A stretch of DNA of 32,159 nt from Planctomycetaceae bacterium (GTDB taxonomy: Bacteria > Planctomycetota > Planctomycetia > Pirellulales > Pirellulaceae). The position numbers and the translations under genes were made by a program. Shown here in pieces: positions 1 through 9,040 of the stretch. The notes beneath the pieces were generated by a model. It worked only from the letters and a program-made list of their open reading frames with translations, was not told the DNA's origin and searched no databases. Within the stretch, counting starts at the first letter, position 1. Every line of letters begins with the position of its first letter. The DNA is taken from positions 1 to 32,159 of the forward strand of contig JAAEMV010000002.1 in the NCBI GenBank assembly GCA_024225195.1. The letters are read 5' to 3'.

Positions 1-679
1 ACGTTTGCTCTCTGAAATTCGCAACCAGTGGAAACGGAAGCGTGTCACTCCGATTGTGCAGCGAAAAATCCAGCACCTTCTAAAGCCTGGCGATGTCATC
101 ATCACACGCCACGACGATGCTGCCACTAATTTATTTCTTCCTGGCTTTTGGCCACACGCATCACTTTATATAGGTAGCCTCGAAGAGCGAGCAGAACTTG
201 ACCCAGAAAACAGGTCCCCACAACTTCAGCGTGCCCAAGACCCAAAGTGTGTCCTCGAAGCACGCAAAGACGGCGTGCTTTTCCGAGAATTAAATGACAC
301 GCTTAACGTGGATGCGTGCACCATCATTCGACCTAATTTATCCAAAGATCAAATTCGAGACGGAATCGCCAGAGGGATAAGCCATGAAGGCAAGGAATAT
401 GACTTTGAATTTGACTTCACCCGAGCGGATAAACTCGTGTGCACCGAAGTCGTCTACCGAGCTTTTGACGGGATCGGCAATCTGAATTTCAAATTGGCCA
501 ATCGCTCTGGCCGGCTTTGTCTTTCCGCAGAAGACCTATTAGACAGCGCAGTCGACGATCAGCATTTCACCGTTATCGCAGTCTATGGATTTAAGGGTAA
601 TCGTTTTTTTGAAAAAGATGCTGCACTCAAAAAGCTCATTGAGAGTTACCGTAAAAACAAAAATCAAGAGTCGCTCTAA
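1..679 (+). CDS. Permuted NlpC/P60-like (YiiX/YebB-type) cysteine hydrolase, probably 5'-truncated
   Basis: This is a probable papain-like fold hydrolase of the permuted NlpC/P60 group (YiiX/YebB type), whose members act on peptide or amide bonds in the envelope or on lipids. A PGDVIITR segment opens the domain. A His in WPHASLYIG (about residue 51, counting from a TTG at position 5) and a Cys in KLVCTEVVYRAF (about residue 146) are the expected catalytic pair in permuted order, His before Cys. The reading frame stays open to the left edge and the only early start is a TTG with no visible ribosome site, so the true start probably lies outside the window. The C-terminus is rich in Lys. No signal peptide can be judged. 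The family call is fairly sure; the substrate is unknown. Confidence 0.7.
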   Translation, partial: RLLSEIRNQWKRKRVTPIVQRKIQHLLKPGDVIITRHDDAATNLFLPGFWPHASLYIGSLEERAELDPENRSPQLQRAQDPKCVLEARKDGVLFRELNDTLNVDACTIIRPNLSKDQIRDGIARGISHEGKEYDFEFDFTRADKLVCTEVVYRAFDGIGNLNFKLANRSGRLCLSAEDLLDSAVDDQHFTVIAVYGFKGNRFFEKDAALKKLIESYRKNKNQESL

Positions 680-919
680 CAGAGCAGTTCTGTAAAAGAC
701 TGGTCGCAAGTCCAATCCGGCCTCCCTTGGCTTGCCCTGACAAACCTAATTACCGGAAAACTCCCCACCGTTCCTCTGCCAGTAAGTCAGATTAAATTGG
801 ACATAAAGCGCAACGCCGCTTTGCTGAGCATCGCCAAAAATATGACCGATAACAGAAAGAGCAATTCTGCGGATATGACACTCTGCTGATTCAAGGTCTC
901 TTCAGGCGAATTAAAAGCG

Positions 920-2674
920 ATGGCAACTCCAAAACTAACCCTCAATTCATGCGGCAAAGTCAGTTGCCCAAATCCTCTCGACGCAAGTCGATACGCCAAA
1001 CTGCCCAAAGCCATTTCGGTTGCAGTCTGCCTGCTATCGCTGACAATCCCCTCACTCGTTAACGGCCAGCAGGTTAACGCATCCCCCGCAGCACTCTCCG
1101 CTCCCACCAACTTCCCTCAACCCGCGTTCAAAGCAGCAATAAACGGTCGGCTAAATTCAATCCCAGTCATACCCGTATCCTCGCCAGTGTTTAGCGAAGC
1201 ACCGGAATTCCAATTTCAATCTGAACAGAAGCCTGGCAAATTCCGCGAAACAGGTAGAAGCGAGCAAGGCGATTTACGTGGAAATGAGCAACTCATTTTT
1301 CAACCGTTTCCCCAACTGGAATCTGAGACGACCGCCCCGCTCTCAAACCGGGAAAAAAATGCTCGTACGAGCGGGCCATCGCCCAGCCCATTCCTCCCAT
1401 CAATTCAGTCCACTCCTCTCAAGTCCACGAATGCAATTTCTTCTGCCGCCCCATCCAATGATGCCAATGCACCCGATGACAACACCATTGTCCAAAGATT
1501 TCCCGACGGAACCCCCAGCATCATTCGTAAAGTTGAACTAGATGAAAATGGAAATTACCGAAACCAGGGTGCGTGGGAATCATTCGATAAAACTGGCCAA
1601 ATCGTTACCAAAGGAAATTACACCGATGGCAAAATGGACGGTTCCTGGAGCCGAATCCATGCTGCCGACTCCGGCGGTCTGTTTAAAACAAAACCATTCA
1701 ATCTATTTAAAGGCCCCTTCCTCTCGGTCGCACAATTTAAAGACGGTCAATTAAACGGCCTGTGGTCAATCTATGATCAATTCGGTTTGAAGATTTTTGA
1801 AATCAACTACAAACAGGGAATTCGGGAAGGCTCCGCAAACTGGTACTACCCCAACAGCGCTAAAATGAGGGTAGCAACATTCCAAGGCGGCTACCTCGAT
1901 GGTGACGTGACTGAATTTAATGAAGCCGAGCAAATACTCGATCAGCAACGCTACGTCGTTGGCCGACCCATCATAAGAAACTCGACGTTCTATCGACCCA
2001 ATGTCAAAAAAACAGTCGACTACTTTCTTGGCCCACAAAACAAGCCTCAGGCAAAAGACAACTGGTGGACCGCCCAGCCAGCGAAGTACCGAACACTCGG
2101 ATCCCAAATCCAAAGTGGAGCAGCGATGTCCTGGTTCGAAAATGGTCAGCCCAAAAAGCGTGGACAATTCGACAACGGACAACCCGCAGGGCAGTTCGTT
2201 TGGTGGCATGAAAATGGCAACAAACAAACCGAGGGGACCTACGACAATGGCAAGAAATCGGAACGCTGGGTTTGGTGGTACAAGAACGGCATGAAACGTA
2301 TCGAAGGCACGTACCAAAATGACCAGCCTGTTAGCCTCTGGCGGGCATGGAATGAAGACGGTTCGTTGAAAACCGAAAAAAATTACGCCGCTCTTAATTC
2401 CCCAATTAACTCGGGCGATGGTGAACCCTCGGTAGAGGGAACTGACATTGAGATCCTCCCAAACTCGCTACCTAGCCCTTCCTTACCAAGCCCTAAAACG
2501 GACGAAGTCGAAAACCAACCCAATCAAATTGAATTGCTGCCTCCGCCAGAAGAAGAAGAAGAAGAAGAAGAAGAAGTGATAACCGACATCGAAGAACGTC
2601 AACTTGGTGACACGCTGGAACTAGCTTCCCCGCAGCCCAGCAAGCCTTCCAGCACTGCGGAAGTGATCAAGTAA
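920..2674 (+). CDS. Secreted MORN/YwqK-like repeat protein with acidic C-terminus
   Basis: This 584-residue protein starts with a basic stretch and a hydrophobic segment (about residues 31-48, ending SLVNG), which reads as a Sec signal peptide. A long Pro/Ser/Asn-rich low-complexity linker follows (about 60-185). Residues 190-490 hold about seven degenerate repeats of the form G-x-Y/F-x-(D/N)-G-x-x-x-G-x-W-x-x-(Y/W)-(Y/H)-x-(N/D)-G, the pattern of MORN and YwqK-type repeats. The best copies lie at about 405-485 (FVWWHENGNK, WVWWYKNGMK). A run of nine Glu codons sits near residue 544. MORN-like repeats usually bind membranes or act as protein scaffolds, so an envelope scaffold is likely but the function is unknown. 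It does not appear to be in an operon. The ATG at 920 is the only good start upstream of the hydrophobic segment, though its ribosome site is weak. Confidence 0.8.
   Translation: MATPKLTLNSCGKVSCPNPLDASRYAKLPKAISVAVCLLSLTIPSLVNGQQVNASPAALSAPTNFPQPAFKAAINGRLNSIPVIPVSSPVFSEAPEFQFQSEQKPGKFRETGRSEQGDLRGNEQLIFQPFPQLESETTAPLSNREKNARTSGPSPSPFLPSIQSTPLKSTNAISSAAPSNDANAPDDNTIVQRFPDGTPSIIRKVELDENGNYRNQGAWESFDKTGQIVTKGNYTDGKMDGSWSRIHAADSGGLFKTKPFNLFKGPFLSVAQFKDGQLNGLWSIYDQFGLKIFEINYKQGIREGSANWYYPNSAKMRVATFQGGYLDGDVTEFNEAEQILDQQRYVVGRPIIRNSTFYRPNVKKTVDYFLGPQNKPQAKDNWWTAQPAKYRTLGSQIQSGAAMSWFENGQPKKRGQFDNGQPAGQFVWWHENGNKQTEGTYDNGKKSERWVWWYKNGMKRIEGTYQNDQPVSLWRAWNEDGSLKTEKNYAALNSPINSGDGEPSVEGTDIEILPNSLPSPSLPSPKTDEVENQPNQIELLPPPEEEEEEEEEVITDIEERQLGDTLELASPQPSKPSSTAEVIK
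2549..2575 (+). repeat. (GAA)9 trinucleotide run inside the MORN-like gene
   Basis: Nine perfect in-frame GAA codons encode a poly-Glu tract just after a Pro triplet. Changes in copy number would stay in frame and alter only the length of the acidic tract. Confidence 0.95.
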
Positions 2675-2789
2675 ACATTCAATCAGCCGTGTCGGTCTCG
2701 TGGGACTCAAGTTTGGCCGACATTGCCAGCACCGAGCATTTTTTTACAAAGGTCTTTGCCAACAGTGGGTTCAAGTCTCTCGCCGCTAA

Positions 2790-3677
2790 TCACTCCGCAT
2801 GCTCTGTCAGCGGATCAAACTCAAGGTATCGTTTTAGTAACGCAGTCAAAAAATAGAATGGAATCGTGTCAAACAACGCGATCACCAATTTAAAGACGTA
2901 TCCCGTGATGATAAACATCAGCAATTTTTGAAACAGCTCATCGTTAGGCAAACCCGCGGGTATGGGTAAAGCGTGTGCGTAAAAGTGAGTGATTAAAATC
3001 ACGGCAACTGTGTCAACAGCCTGACTGACCAAGGTTGATCCATTATTTCGCAACCATAAGTGCTTCCCTTTTGTAAGACGTTTCCAAAAGTGAAACAAAT
3101 AGACATCGCAAAATTGTGCAGCGAGGTAAGCGACCATCGAAGCTGTTACCGCCCCAAAGGTTAACGCACGTATTTGATAAAACGCAAAATTGTTTGGATC
3201 AGAAACATTTCCCTCAAGCACCGAGACGCTTTCAATCGGCGGCAGTCCTGTCTGCGGATCCATCTCGGGAACCTGAGGCATAATACCTCCAAGATACAAA
3301 ATGAATACGACCCAAATGTTTAGCAAGAAACCGACGGTTACAACCCAATTTGCTCGACGACGGCCATAAAACTCACTTATTAAATCGGTACAGAGAAAAG
3401 TGACGGGGTAGGGGAGAACCCCAACGGCTACGGCAAAACTCCATCCTCCGGCGGTGCTTGCCCACTGCCCCCAATTCACAGTCCTACCGGCATCGGTTGC
3501 ATCGATGCTAAAAAAAACGAGGAACCGACTGATCCCAAGAATATTTAACATTGTCAGCGAGCCGAGGAAAATCCCCGCCATAACCAAAAAGACTCGCTCT
3601 CGCCTCGCTTGCAAGTGCGAAACTTCGAGGGGATGCAGCGGCTCGGTCGGTTTGGACGTTTTATTGGCTAATTTCAT
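2790..3677 (-). CDS. Queuosine precursor transporter (VUT/YhhQ family)
   Basis: This is an integral membrane protein of 295 residues matching the VUT/YhhQ (COG1738) family, which imports queuine-type precursors for the Q modification of tRNA wobble bases. The family signature is visible at about residues 70-115: PYPVTFLCTDLISEFYGRR, with the conserved Asp, Glu and YGRR. About six hydrophobic segments can be seen. A hydrophilic loop at about 133-160 is longer than in YhhQ (about 220 residues in E. coli), and there is a charged N-terminal tail of about 25 residues. A GGAATGG sequence precedes the ATG. The gene is divergent from gcvT and stands alone on its strand. No queuosine synthesis gene is near. 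The family call is strong; the exact substrate is inferred. Confidence 0.88.
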   Translation of the reverse strand: MKLANKTSKPTEPLHPLEVSHLQARRERVFLVMAGIFLGSLTMLNILGISRFLVFFSIDATDAGRTVNWGQWASTAGGWSFAVAVGVLPYPVTFLCTDLISEFYGRRRANWVVTVGFLLNIWVVFILYLGGIMPQVPEMDPQTGLPPIESVSVLEGNVSDPNNFAFYQIRALTFGAVTASMVAYLAAQFCDVYLFHFWKRLTKGKHLWLRNNGSTLVSQAVDTVAVILITHFYAHALPIPAGLPNDELFQKLLMFIITGYVFKLVIALFDTIPFYFLTALLKRYLEFDPLTEHAE

Positions 3678-4202
3678 GTATCCATTCCAGCAAACAAATT
3701 TTGCAATAAACCAGGCGAATTATGACGCCAAGCAAAAAACTCGGTTCGACTTAGGTGCGATTCAGGGATTGCCTCCAGCATGGGGCGTACGATACCGATC
3801 GGCAACCATCCTGACACCGAACCCCATCCTTTCAGCAAAAACCCCCTCATCAAAACCCGACATTTCTGGCGGTCGGCTACTCGATCGCTTTCCTTGTTTA
3901 GACAGAAGATCGGTCAGTCAACCCGATTTCGTCATGGCGTCAGCGATACAAACATCCAAGTTTGCCTAAAATTTAATTCGACTGCAATGATTGGCAAGAG
4001 AACGGGCAATTTTGATTTAGGAACTATCCCGTTTAGCCCCTAGAAACACCGCACCGAATCGGTAAAATGTGGTCTGCTCTTTAACATTTCAAACCGCCCA
4101 ATTACACGATGGCGACTTCTCAAACCGAAACGTATCTCGGTCTGAGAGTGTAGTCGCACCGGTCGTTTTCGCGATCGTTGTCGTCACCCCTACGAGGTTC
4201 AT
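3678..4202. other. 525-bp divergent intergenic region (queuosine transporter / gcvT)
   Basis: No credible gene is present: the frames that stay open here have no ribosome site or recognisable protein character. Promoters for both flanking divergent genes must lie here, but I could not pick a convincing -35/-10 pair. The only clear structure is the large hairpin at 4112-4157. The canonical glycine-riboswitch core sequences were not seen. Confidence 0.6.
4112..4157 (+). promoter_or_regulatory. Large hairpin in the gcvT 5' leader (candidate cis-regulatory RNA)
   Basis: An outer 5-bp stem (GCGAC at 4112-4116 with GTCGC at 4153-4157) stacks, across a 4-nt bulge at 4149-4152, on an inner stem (4117-4128 with 4137-4148). 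The inner stem pairs over 12 positions with one A/C mismatch and one G/T pair, and closes an 8-nt loop. It ends about 45 nt before the GTG of gcvT. It does not look like a glycine riboswitch, and no T-run follows, so it is not a terminator. Its role is unproven. Confidence 0.5.
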
Positions 4203-5321
4203 GTGGACTCAGATAAACAACTTTTGAAAACACCGCTCCACCAATGGCATATTGACCACCAAGGACGCATGGTGGAATTTGCCGGTTGGTCGATGCCCGT
4301 GCAATACACGAGTATCATCGAAGAACACCAACAAACCCGCAATTCGATTGGAATGTTTGATGTTTCTCATATGGGTAGGCTCTATTTTTCCGGGACCAAT
4401 GTTGCGGAATTTCTCGACGGCTTAACCACTCGACGGGTTGCCGGGGTCGAATGCGGTAAGATCCGATATTCTCTAATGACTAATGATTCGGGCGGAATCC
4501 TCGATGACGTTTTGGTCTACCACCTCCCTGACCTCAATGGCGAGCCATTTCATATGATGGTTGTGAATGCCAGTAACCGAGCCAAAATCGTAGACTGGCT
4601 CAACGAGCGTAAGTCGGGCACAGACATTCAAATTGACGACCGCACAGAAACCTCTGCGATGATTGCAGTCCAAGGCCCTCTGGCTAACGAGGCAGTAAAA
4701 AAATTGTCTGACGTCGACCCAGACTCCCTCCCGTATTACACCGGAACAACGACTCGCATTTGCGGAAAAGAAGCGATCCTTTCCCGCACAGGCTACACCG
4801 GCGAGGACGGTTGTGAAATCATGATTCCCAATGAAGATGCTCAGCTTATTTGGGATGAGGTGTTCAGTCTTGCCGCGGCAGCTCAAGGTGGAGCCGCCGG
4901 GCTGGCTGCAAGAGACACATTACGTCTGGAAGCAGGAATGCCTCTTTATGGGCACGAACTTAATGAAGCAACAAATCCTGCCCAAACTGATTTGAAATTT
5001 GCGATCCAAATGAAAGGGCGAGAATTTGTCGGTCGAACCTCGATCGCCGAAGCAAGGAAAGACAGCGACCTTTGGATTAGAACTGGGCTTGAACTGGAAG
5101 GCCGGCGAGCCGCTCGCGAAGATTGCAAAGTCTTTCACGGTGAACAAGCGGTAGGAGTCGTGACCAGCGGGAGCTACACGCCAACACTACAAAAGTCGAT
5201 TTCAATGGCTTACATCCACCCTGACCATCGGGAACTTGGAACAGCATTGTCGGTTGACATTCGCGGAAAACTTCATAAAGCCACTGTCGTAAAAGTGCCC
5301 TTTTACCAACGCCCCGTTTAA
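4203..5321 (+). CDS. gcvT: Glycine cleavage system T protein (aminomethyltransferase)
   Basis: GcvT moves the methylene group from the aminomethyl-lipoyl arm of GcvH to tetrahydrofolate, releasing ammonia. The protein has 372 residues, the usual family length. It shows the folate-binding domain start (WSMPVQYTSIIEEHQ, FDVSHMGR), the central ARDTLRLEAGMPLYGHEL motif (about residues 239-256), and a C-terminal barrel domain with GVVTSGSYTPTLQKSISMAY. The start is taken as GTG at 4203, preceded by TACGAGG. An ATG at 4201 is in another frame and cannot be the start. It is first in a gcvT-gcvH-gcvP-lipoyl ligase cluster, with 112 nt to gcvH. Confidence 0.96.
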   Translation: MDSDKQLLKTPLHQWHIDHQGRMVEFAGWSMPVQYTSIIEEHQQTRNSIGMFDVSHMGRLYFSGTNVAEFLDGLTTRRVAGVECGKIRYSLMTNDSGGILDDVLVYHLPDLNGEPFHMMVVNASNRAKIVDWLNERKSGTDIQIDDRTETSAMIAVQGPLANEAVKKLSDVDPDSLPYYTGTTTRICGKEAILSRTGYTGEDGCEIMIPNEDAQLIWDEVFSLAAAAQGGAAGLAARDTLRLEAGMPLYGHELNEATNPAQTDLKFAIQMKGREFVGRTSIAEARKDSDLWIRTGLELEGRRAAREDCKVFHGEQAVGVVTSGSYTPTLQKSISMAYIHPDHRELGTALSVDIRGKLHKATVVKVPFYQRPV

Positions 5322-5433
5322 TGACAATCTAGTCAACAAACGGTCCCATGTTGCTCGATTCCATGCTTCCAAAATCCCCACACATACTAATCAATCATTT
5401 AATTTCAAACCTTCAATTGATGGAGCTTTTACG

Positions 5434-5826
5434 GTGACACCAGAAGAACTAATTTTCGCTGAAACACACGAATGGGCCCATATCGCTGAACAGGATGGGG
5501 GGAAAATTGCCACCATCGGCATTTCAGCCAATGCAGTGGAAGCGTTGACCGATTTGGTCTACATGGATTTGCCAGCCGCCGGCACCGCGGTTACCGCAGG
5601 CAATTCGTTCGGAGAAGTTGAGTCAGTCAAAGCCACCAGTGAGCTTTACAGCCCAATGAATGGGGAAATCGTAGAAGTTAACACCTCGCTGCCTGACAAT
5701 TTAGAGATCCTCAACTCTGACCCGTACGGCGAAGGCTGGATCATCAAGGTAAAAGTCAGTGGTGATACTCCCGAGAACCTGATGGATTACGCTGCCTACC
5801 AAAAGCAGTGTGACGAAGCGCATTAA
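5434..5826 (+). CDS. gcvH: Glycine cleavage system H protein
   Basis: GcvH is the lipoyl carrier protein that shuttles the aminomethyl group between GcvP, GcvT and the lipoamide dehydrogenase. The 130-residue protein has the expected ETHEWA start, the GIS-x-x-A-x-x-x-L-x-D-L-V-Y segment, and the lipoylation site ESVKATSELYSP with Lys66 as the modified residue. The C-terminal PYGEGWIIKVK segment is also conserved. The start is GTG at 5434, with GGAG about nine bases upstream. The enzyme that probably charges Lys66 lies downstream at 9041. No lipoamide dehydrogenase (L protein) gene is in the window; it must be shared from elsewhere. Confidence 0.97.
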   Translation: MTPEELIFAETHEWAHIAEQDGGKIATIGISANAVEALTDLVYMDLPAAGTAVTAGNSFGEVESVKATSELYSPMNGEIVEVNTSLPDNLEILNSDPYGEGWIIKVKVSGDTPENLMDYAAYQKQCDEAH

Positions 5827-5929
5827 CTTCCAACTCGTTTGACGGGTTAAACTACGGGCATTCCTTCAATTCGGATTCCGATTTGGAAGAGCCAGGATAG
5901 CCTTTCGCCCGAAATGCAACATGAAACTC

Positions 5930-5972
5930 ACGACAACAGGAAGTCAACAACCGGTCTTTCTGTTGTCGTTTT
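5930..5972 (+). terminator. Strong hairpin with short T-run between gcvH and gcvP
   Basis: A perfect 10-bp inverted repeat (ACGACAACAG at 5930-5939, CTGTTGTCGT at 5960-5969) extends inward by four more pairs, including one G-T, to a 12-nt loop. It is followed by only four T (5969-5972). It lies about 105 nt after gcvH and 100 nt before gcvP. It may be a partial terminator, an attenuator or an mRNA-stability element. Confidence 0.55.
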
Positions 5973-6071
5973 GAAATTCGCAAATTTACCGTGCTCTGAG
6001 CCACGACTGTGACAGTCTTGCTCCGATTTAATTAGTCGAACTTTCCGATCGACGCTCAACCCCTAGACGAA

Positions 6072-8984
6072 GTGAACGATTTAATGACAACCCAATCGCT
6101 TGAAGGTACTGACATTCGGCAACTGGCGCAGCAAGAAGATTTCATCGACCGCCATATCGGCCCCAGTGCAAGTGACATATCGGAGATGCTGGCCACCGTC
6201 GGCGCTGAATCACTTGATGACCTGATCGACTCAACCGTTCCTTCGAGTATCTTGCTTGAGCGGGCACTTAACCTGCCTGAGAGTACAACGGAACATGCAA
6301 CGTTGAAACAGCTTCATGGATACGCAGACGAAAATGTCGTCAACCGTTCAATGATCGGCATGGGTTATTACGGGACTCACGTCCCCAACGTCATCTTGCG
6401 AAACGTTTTAGAAAATCCGGGATGGTACACCGCCTACACCCCTTATCAGGCAGAAATTGCCCAAGGTCGCCTTGAGAGCTTGTTGACATTCCAGCAGATG
6501 GTCATGGATCTCACTGGGATGGCAATGGCGAACGCTTCGCTGCTCGATGAAGCAACCGCTGCGGCCGAAGCCATGGCGTTGTGTAAGCGAGCCAGTAAAC
6601 TTGCCTGCAATCAGTTTTTTGTCGCAGATGACGTGCACCCTCAAACGCTGGATGTCATCCAAACACGTGCAAAGTACTTTGGCTTTGAATTGATCATCGG
6701 GCCGACAGAGTCTGCCGGCGACCATGAGATTTTCGGAGCATTACTGCAGTACCCAGGGACGACCGGAGAAATCAAAGATCTAACCTCTGTCATCGACAGC
6801 GTTCATGATCGCAAAGCCTTAGTAGCCGTCGCAAGTGATCTGCTGAGCCTTACGCTCCTTAAACCACCAGGAGAAATGGGAGCCGACATTGTTCTTGGCA
6901 GTGCTCAGCGATTCGGGGTACCGATGGGTTTTGGTGGCCCACACGCGGCTTTCTTTGCCACCCGTGACGCCTACAAACGTTCCGCTCCCGGCCGAATCAT
7001 TGGAGTCTCCAAAGATCGACGCGGAAAAACAGCACTCCGGATGGCGATGCAAACCCGAGAGCAACACATTCGCCGGGATAAAGCGACCTCCAACATCTGT
7101 ACAGCCCAAGCACTGCTGGCCAACATGGCAGTGTTTTATGCGGTTTATCACGGCCCTGAAAAACTGAAAACGATTGCGACGCGAGTGAATTCATTAACGC
7201 ATTTCGCCGCCCAACGTTTGCAATCGGCAGGCTTCCAACTTGAGCATCAAAGTTTCTTTGACACAGTTTCTGTGATCGCGGAAAACGCGGAAGCAATTGT
7301 CAATGCAGCGACGAAGGAATTTGGATTAAACCTTCGCCTCATTGATTCAAACCACGTTGGGTTCAGTTTTGATGAAACAACCAGCGGCGAGGACATCGTT
7401 CTACTCTTGTCAGCTTTTGGGGTCGACACTTCAGGTATTGATCCTGAACTCTCTGGAGAGACATTCACCTCGTCTGTTCCAGACGAACTGCTTCGTCAGT
7501 CCGAATTCCTGACCCACCCTGTGTTTCATCGTTACCACTCTGAGACCGAGATGCTCCGCTATCTGAAAAGACTTGAGAACAAAGACTTTTCTTTGACGCA
7601 TGGCATGATTCCTCTCGGGTCATGCACGATGAAACTCAACGCGACTGCCGAAATGATTCCGGTCACGTTTAACGGGTTTGCAAACGTCCACCCATTCGCC
7701 CCTCGTGATCAGTGGGTCGGTTACCAAACGATGATTGAGGAATTGCGTGATTGGCTAATCGAAATCACTGGTTATGACGCGATGTCGATGCAACCCAACT
7801 CCGGAGCCCAGGGCGAGTACGCGGGATTGCTGGCGATTCGGCGTTACCATGAAAGCCTTGGAGAAAGCCATCGTGACATCTGCCTGATCCCTAGCTCTGC
7901 CCACGGCACCAACCCCGCCAGTGCGAGCATGATGGGTTTGAAAGTCGTCGTCGTAAAAACAGACGACAGCGGGAACATCGACCTTGAAGATCTGAAAGCA
8001 AAGGCCGAGCAGCACGCTGACAATCTATCGAGCTTAATGATCACCTACCCGAGCACGCATGGAGTTTTCGAAGAAACAATTCGTGAGTCATGCGAAATCG
8101 TCCACCAATTTGGCGGACAGGTTTACATGGATGGGGCGAACATGAATGCGTTAGTCGGTATCGCGGCACCAGGGAAATTTGGCTCAGACGTCTCCCACCT
8201 AAACCTACATAAAACCTTCTGCATCCCGCACGGTGGCGGTGGACCGGGCATGGGACCGATCGGGGTTAAGTCACACCTTGCTCCTTTTTTGCCAAACCAC
8301 GTGATTCACCCAACTGAAGAAACCGCCAGTGCCGATAATGGCGCTGTATCGGGAGCACAATATGGGAGTTCAGCGATCCTCCCAATCTCGTGGGCCTACA
8401 TTCACCTGATGGGTGGAACGGGGCTCAAGAAAGCAACGCAAGTCGCGATTCTCAACGCCAACTATATTGCCAAACGACTCGAAGGTGCTTTCGAAGTCCT
8501 TTTCAAGGGCCGCAACGATCGCGTTGCCCATGAATGCATTGTCGACCTCAGACCACTCAAAGAATCAACAGGAATCACCGAAGTCGACCTGGCCAAACGG
8601 CTCATGGATTACGGATTCCATGCCCCGACTATGTCATGGCCTGTGGGCGGGACGATCATGATCGAACCTACGGAAAGTGAATCGAAATCTGAGTTGGATC
8701 GTTTCTGCGATGCGATGCTCTCGATTCGAAAAGAAATTCAGGCAGTTGAAGACGGCACTGTGACTGCCGAAGCTTGTGTAACGCATCAAGCGCCACACAC
8801 ACTGGATGACCTCGTTGATGAAAACTGGGATCGTCCCTACACGCGTGAAGAGGCAGTTTTCCCGAGCAACCACACTCGGCAAGCCAAGTTTTGGCCAACT
8901 GTAAATCGAATCGACGATGTCTACGGAGATCGAAATTTTGTCTGTTCATGCCCTCCTGTCTCAGATTACGAAGAGACAGAGTGA
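6072..8984 (+). CDS. gcvP: Glycine dehydrogenase (decarboxylating), P protein
   Basis: GcvP is the PLP enzyme that decarboxylates glycine and loads the aminomethyl group on lipoyl-GcvH. At 970 residues it is the long single-chain form, with an N-terminal half ([31 protein letters not shown]) and a C-terminal catalytic half ([29 protein letters not shown]). The PLP Lys is Lys714 in LNLHKTF. The start is taken as GTG at 6072; an in-frame ATG at 6084 is an equally possible start four residues later. Some bacteria split this enzyme into two genes; here it is fused. A 245-nt gap holding a hairpin separates it from gcvH, so it may have its own promoter or attenuation. Confidence 0.97.
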   Translation: MNDLMTTQSLEGTDIRQLAQQEDFIDRHIGPSASDISEMLATVGAESLDDLIDSTVPSSILLERALNLPESTTEHATLKQLHGYADENVVNRSMIGMGYYGTHVPNVILRNVLENPGWYTAYTPYQAEIAQGRLESLLTFQQMVMDLTGMAMANASLLDEATAAAEAMALCKRASKLACNQFFVADDVHPQTLDVIQTRAKYFGFELIIGPTESAGDHEIFGALLQYPGTTGEIKDLTSVIDSVHDRKALVAVASDLLSLTLLKPPGEMGADIVLGSAQRFGVPMGFGGPHAAFFATRDAYKRSAPGRIIGVSKDRRGKTALRMAMQTREQHIRRDKATSNICTAQALLANMAVFYAVYHGPEKLKTIATRVNSLTHFAAQRLQSAGFQLEHQSFFDTVSVIAENAEAIVNAATKEFGLNLRLIDSNHVGFSFDETTSGEDIVLLLSAFGVDTSGIDPELSGETFTSSVPDELLRQSEFLTHPVFHRYHSETEMLRYLKRLENKDFSLTHGMIPLGSCTMKLNATAEMIPVTFNGFANVHPFAPRDQWVGYQTMIEELRDWLIEITGYDAMSMQPNSGAQGEYAGLLAIRRYHESLGESHRDICLIPSSAHGTNPASASMMGLKVVVVKTDDSGNIDLEDLKAKAEQHADNLSSLMITYPSTHGVFEETIRESCEIVHQFGGQVYMDGANMNALVGIAAPGKFGSDVSHLNLHKTFCIPHGGGGPGMGPIGVKSHLAPFLPNHVIHPTEETASADNGAVSGAQYGSSAILPISWAYIHLMGGTGLKKATQVAILNANYIAKRLEGAFEVLFKGRNDRVAHECIVDLRPLKESTGITEVDLAKRLMDYGFHAPTMSWPVGGTIMIEPTESESKSELDRFCDAMLSIRKEIQAVEDGTVTAEACVTHQAPHTLDDLVDENWDRPYTREEAVFPSNHTRQAKFWPTVNRIDDVYGDRNFVCSCPPVSDYEETE

Positions 8985-9040
8985 TTTAGACAGGCACTAC
9001 TTAGGTACCGTTGATTGCTTAGCAGGAATTCAGGAAAACC

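Noticed and set aside
787-1110. Minus-strand open frame between the first two genes
   Set aside because: It overlaps the signal-peptide region of the MORN-like gene, has no ribosome site and no protein-like character.
3454-3969. Plus-strand open frame overlapping the queuosine transporter
   Set aside because: It is antisense to a well-supported membrane-protein gene and has no recognisable domain.
3678-4202. Glycine riboswitch before gcvT
   Set aside because: The characteristic core sequences were not found by eye; only a hairpin of different form is present.
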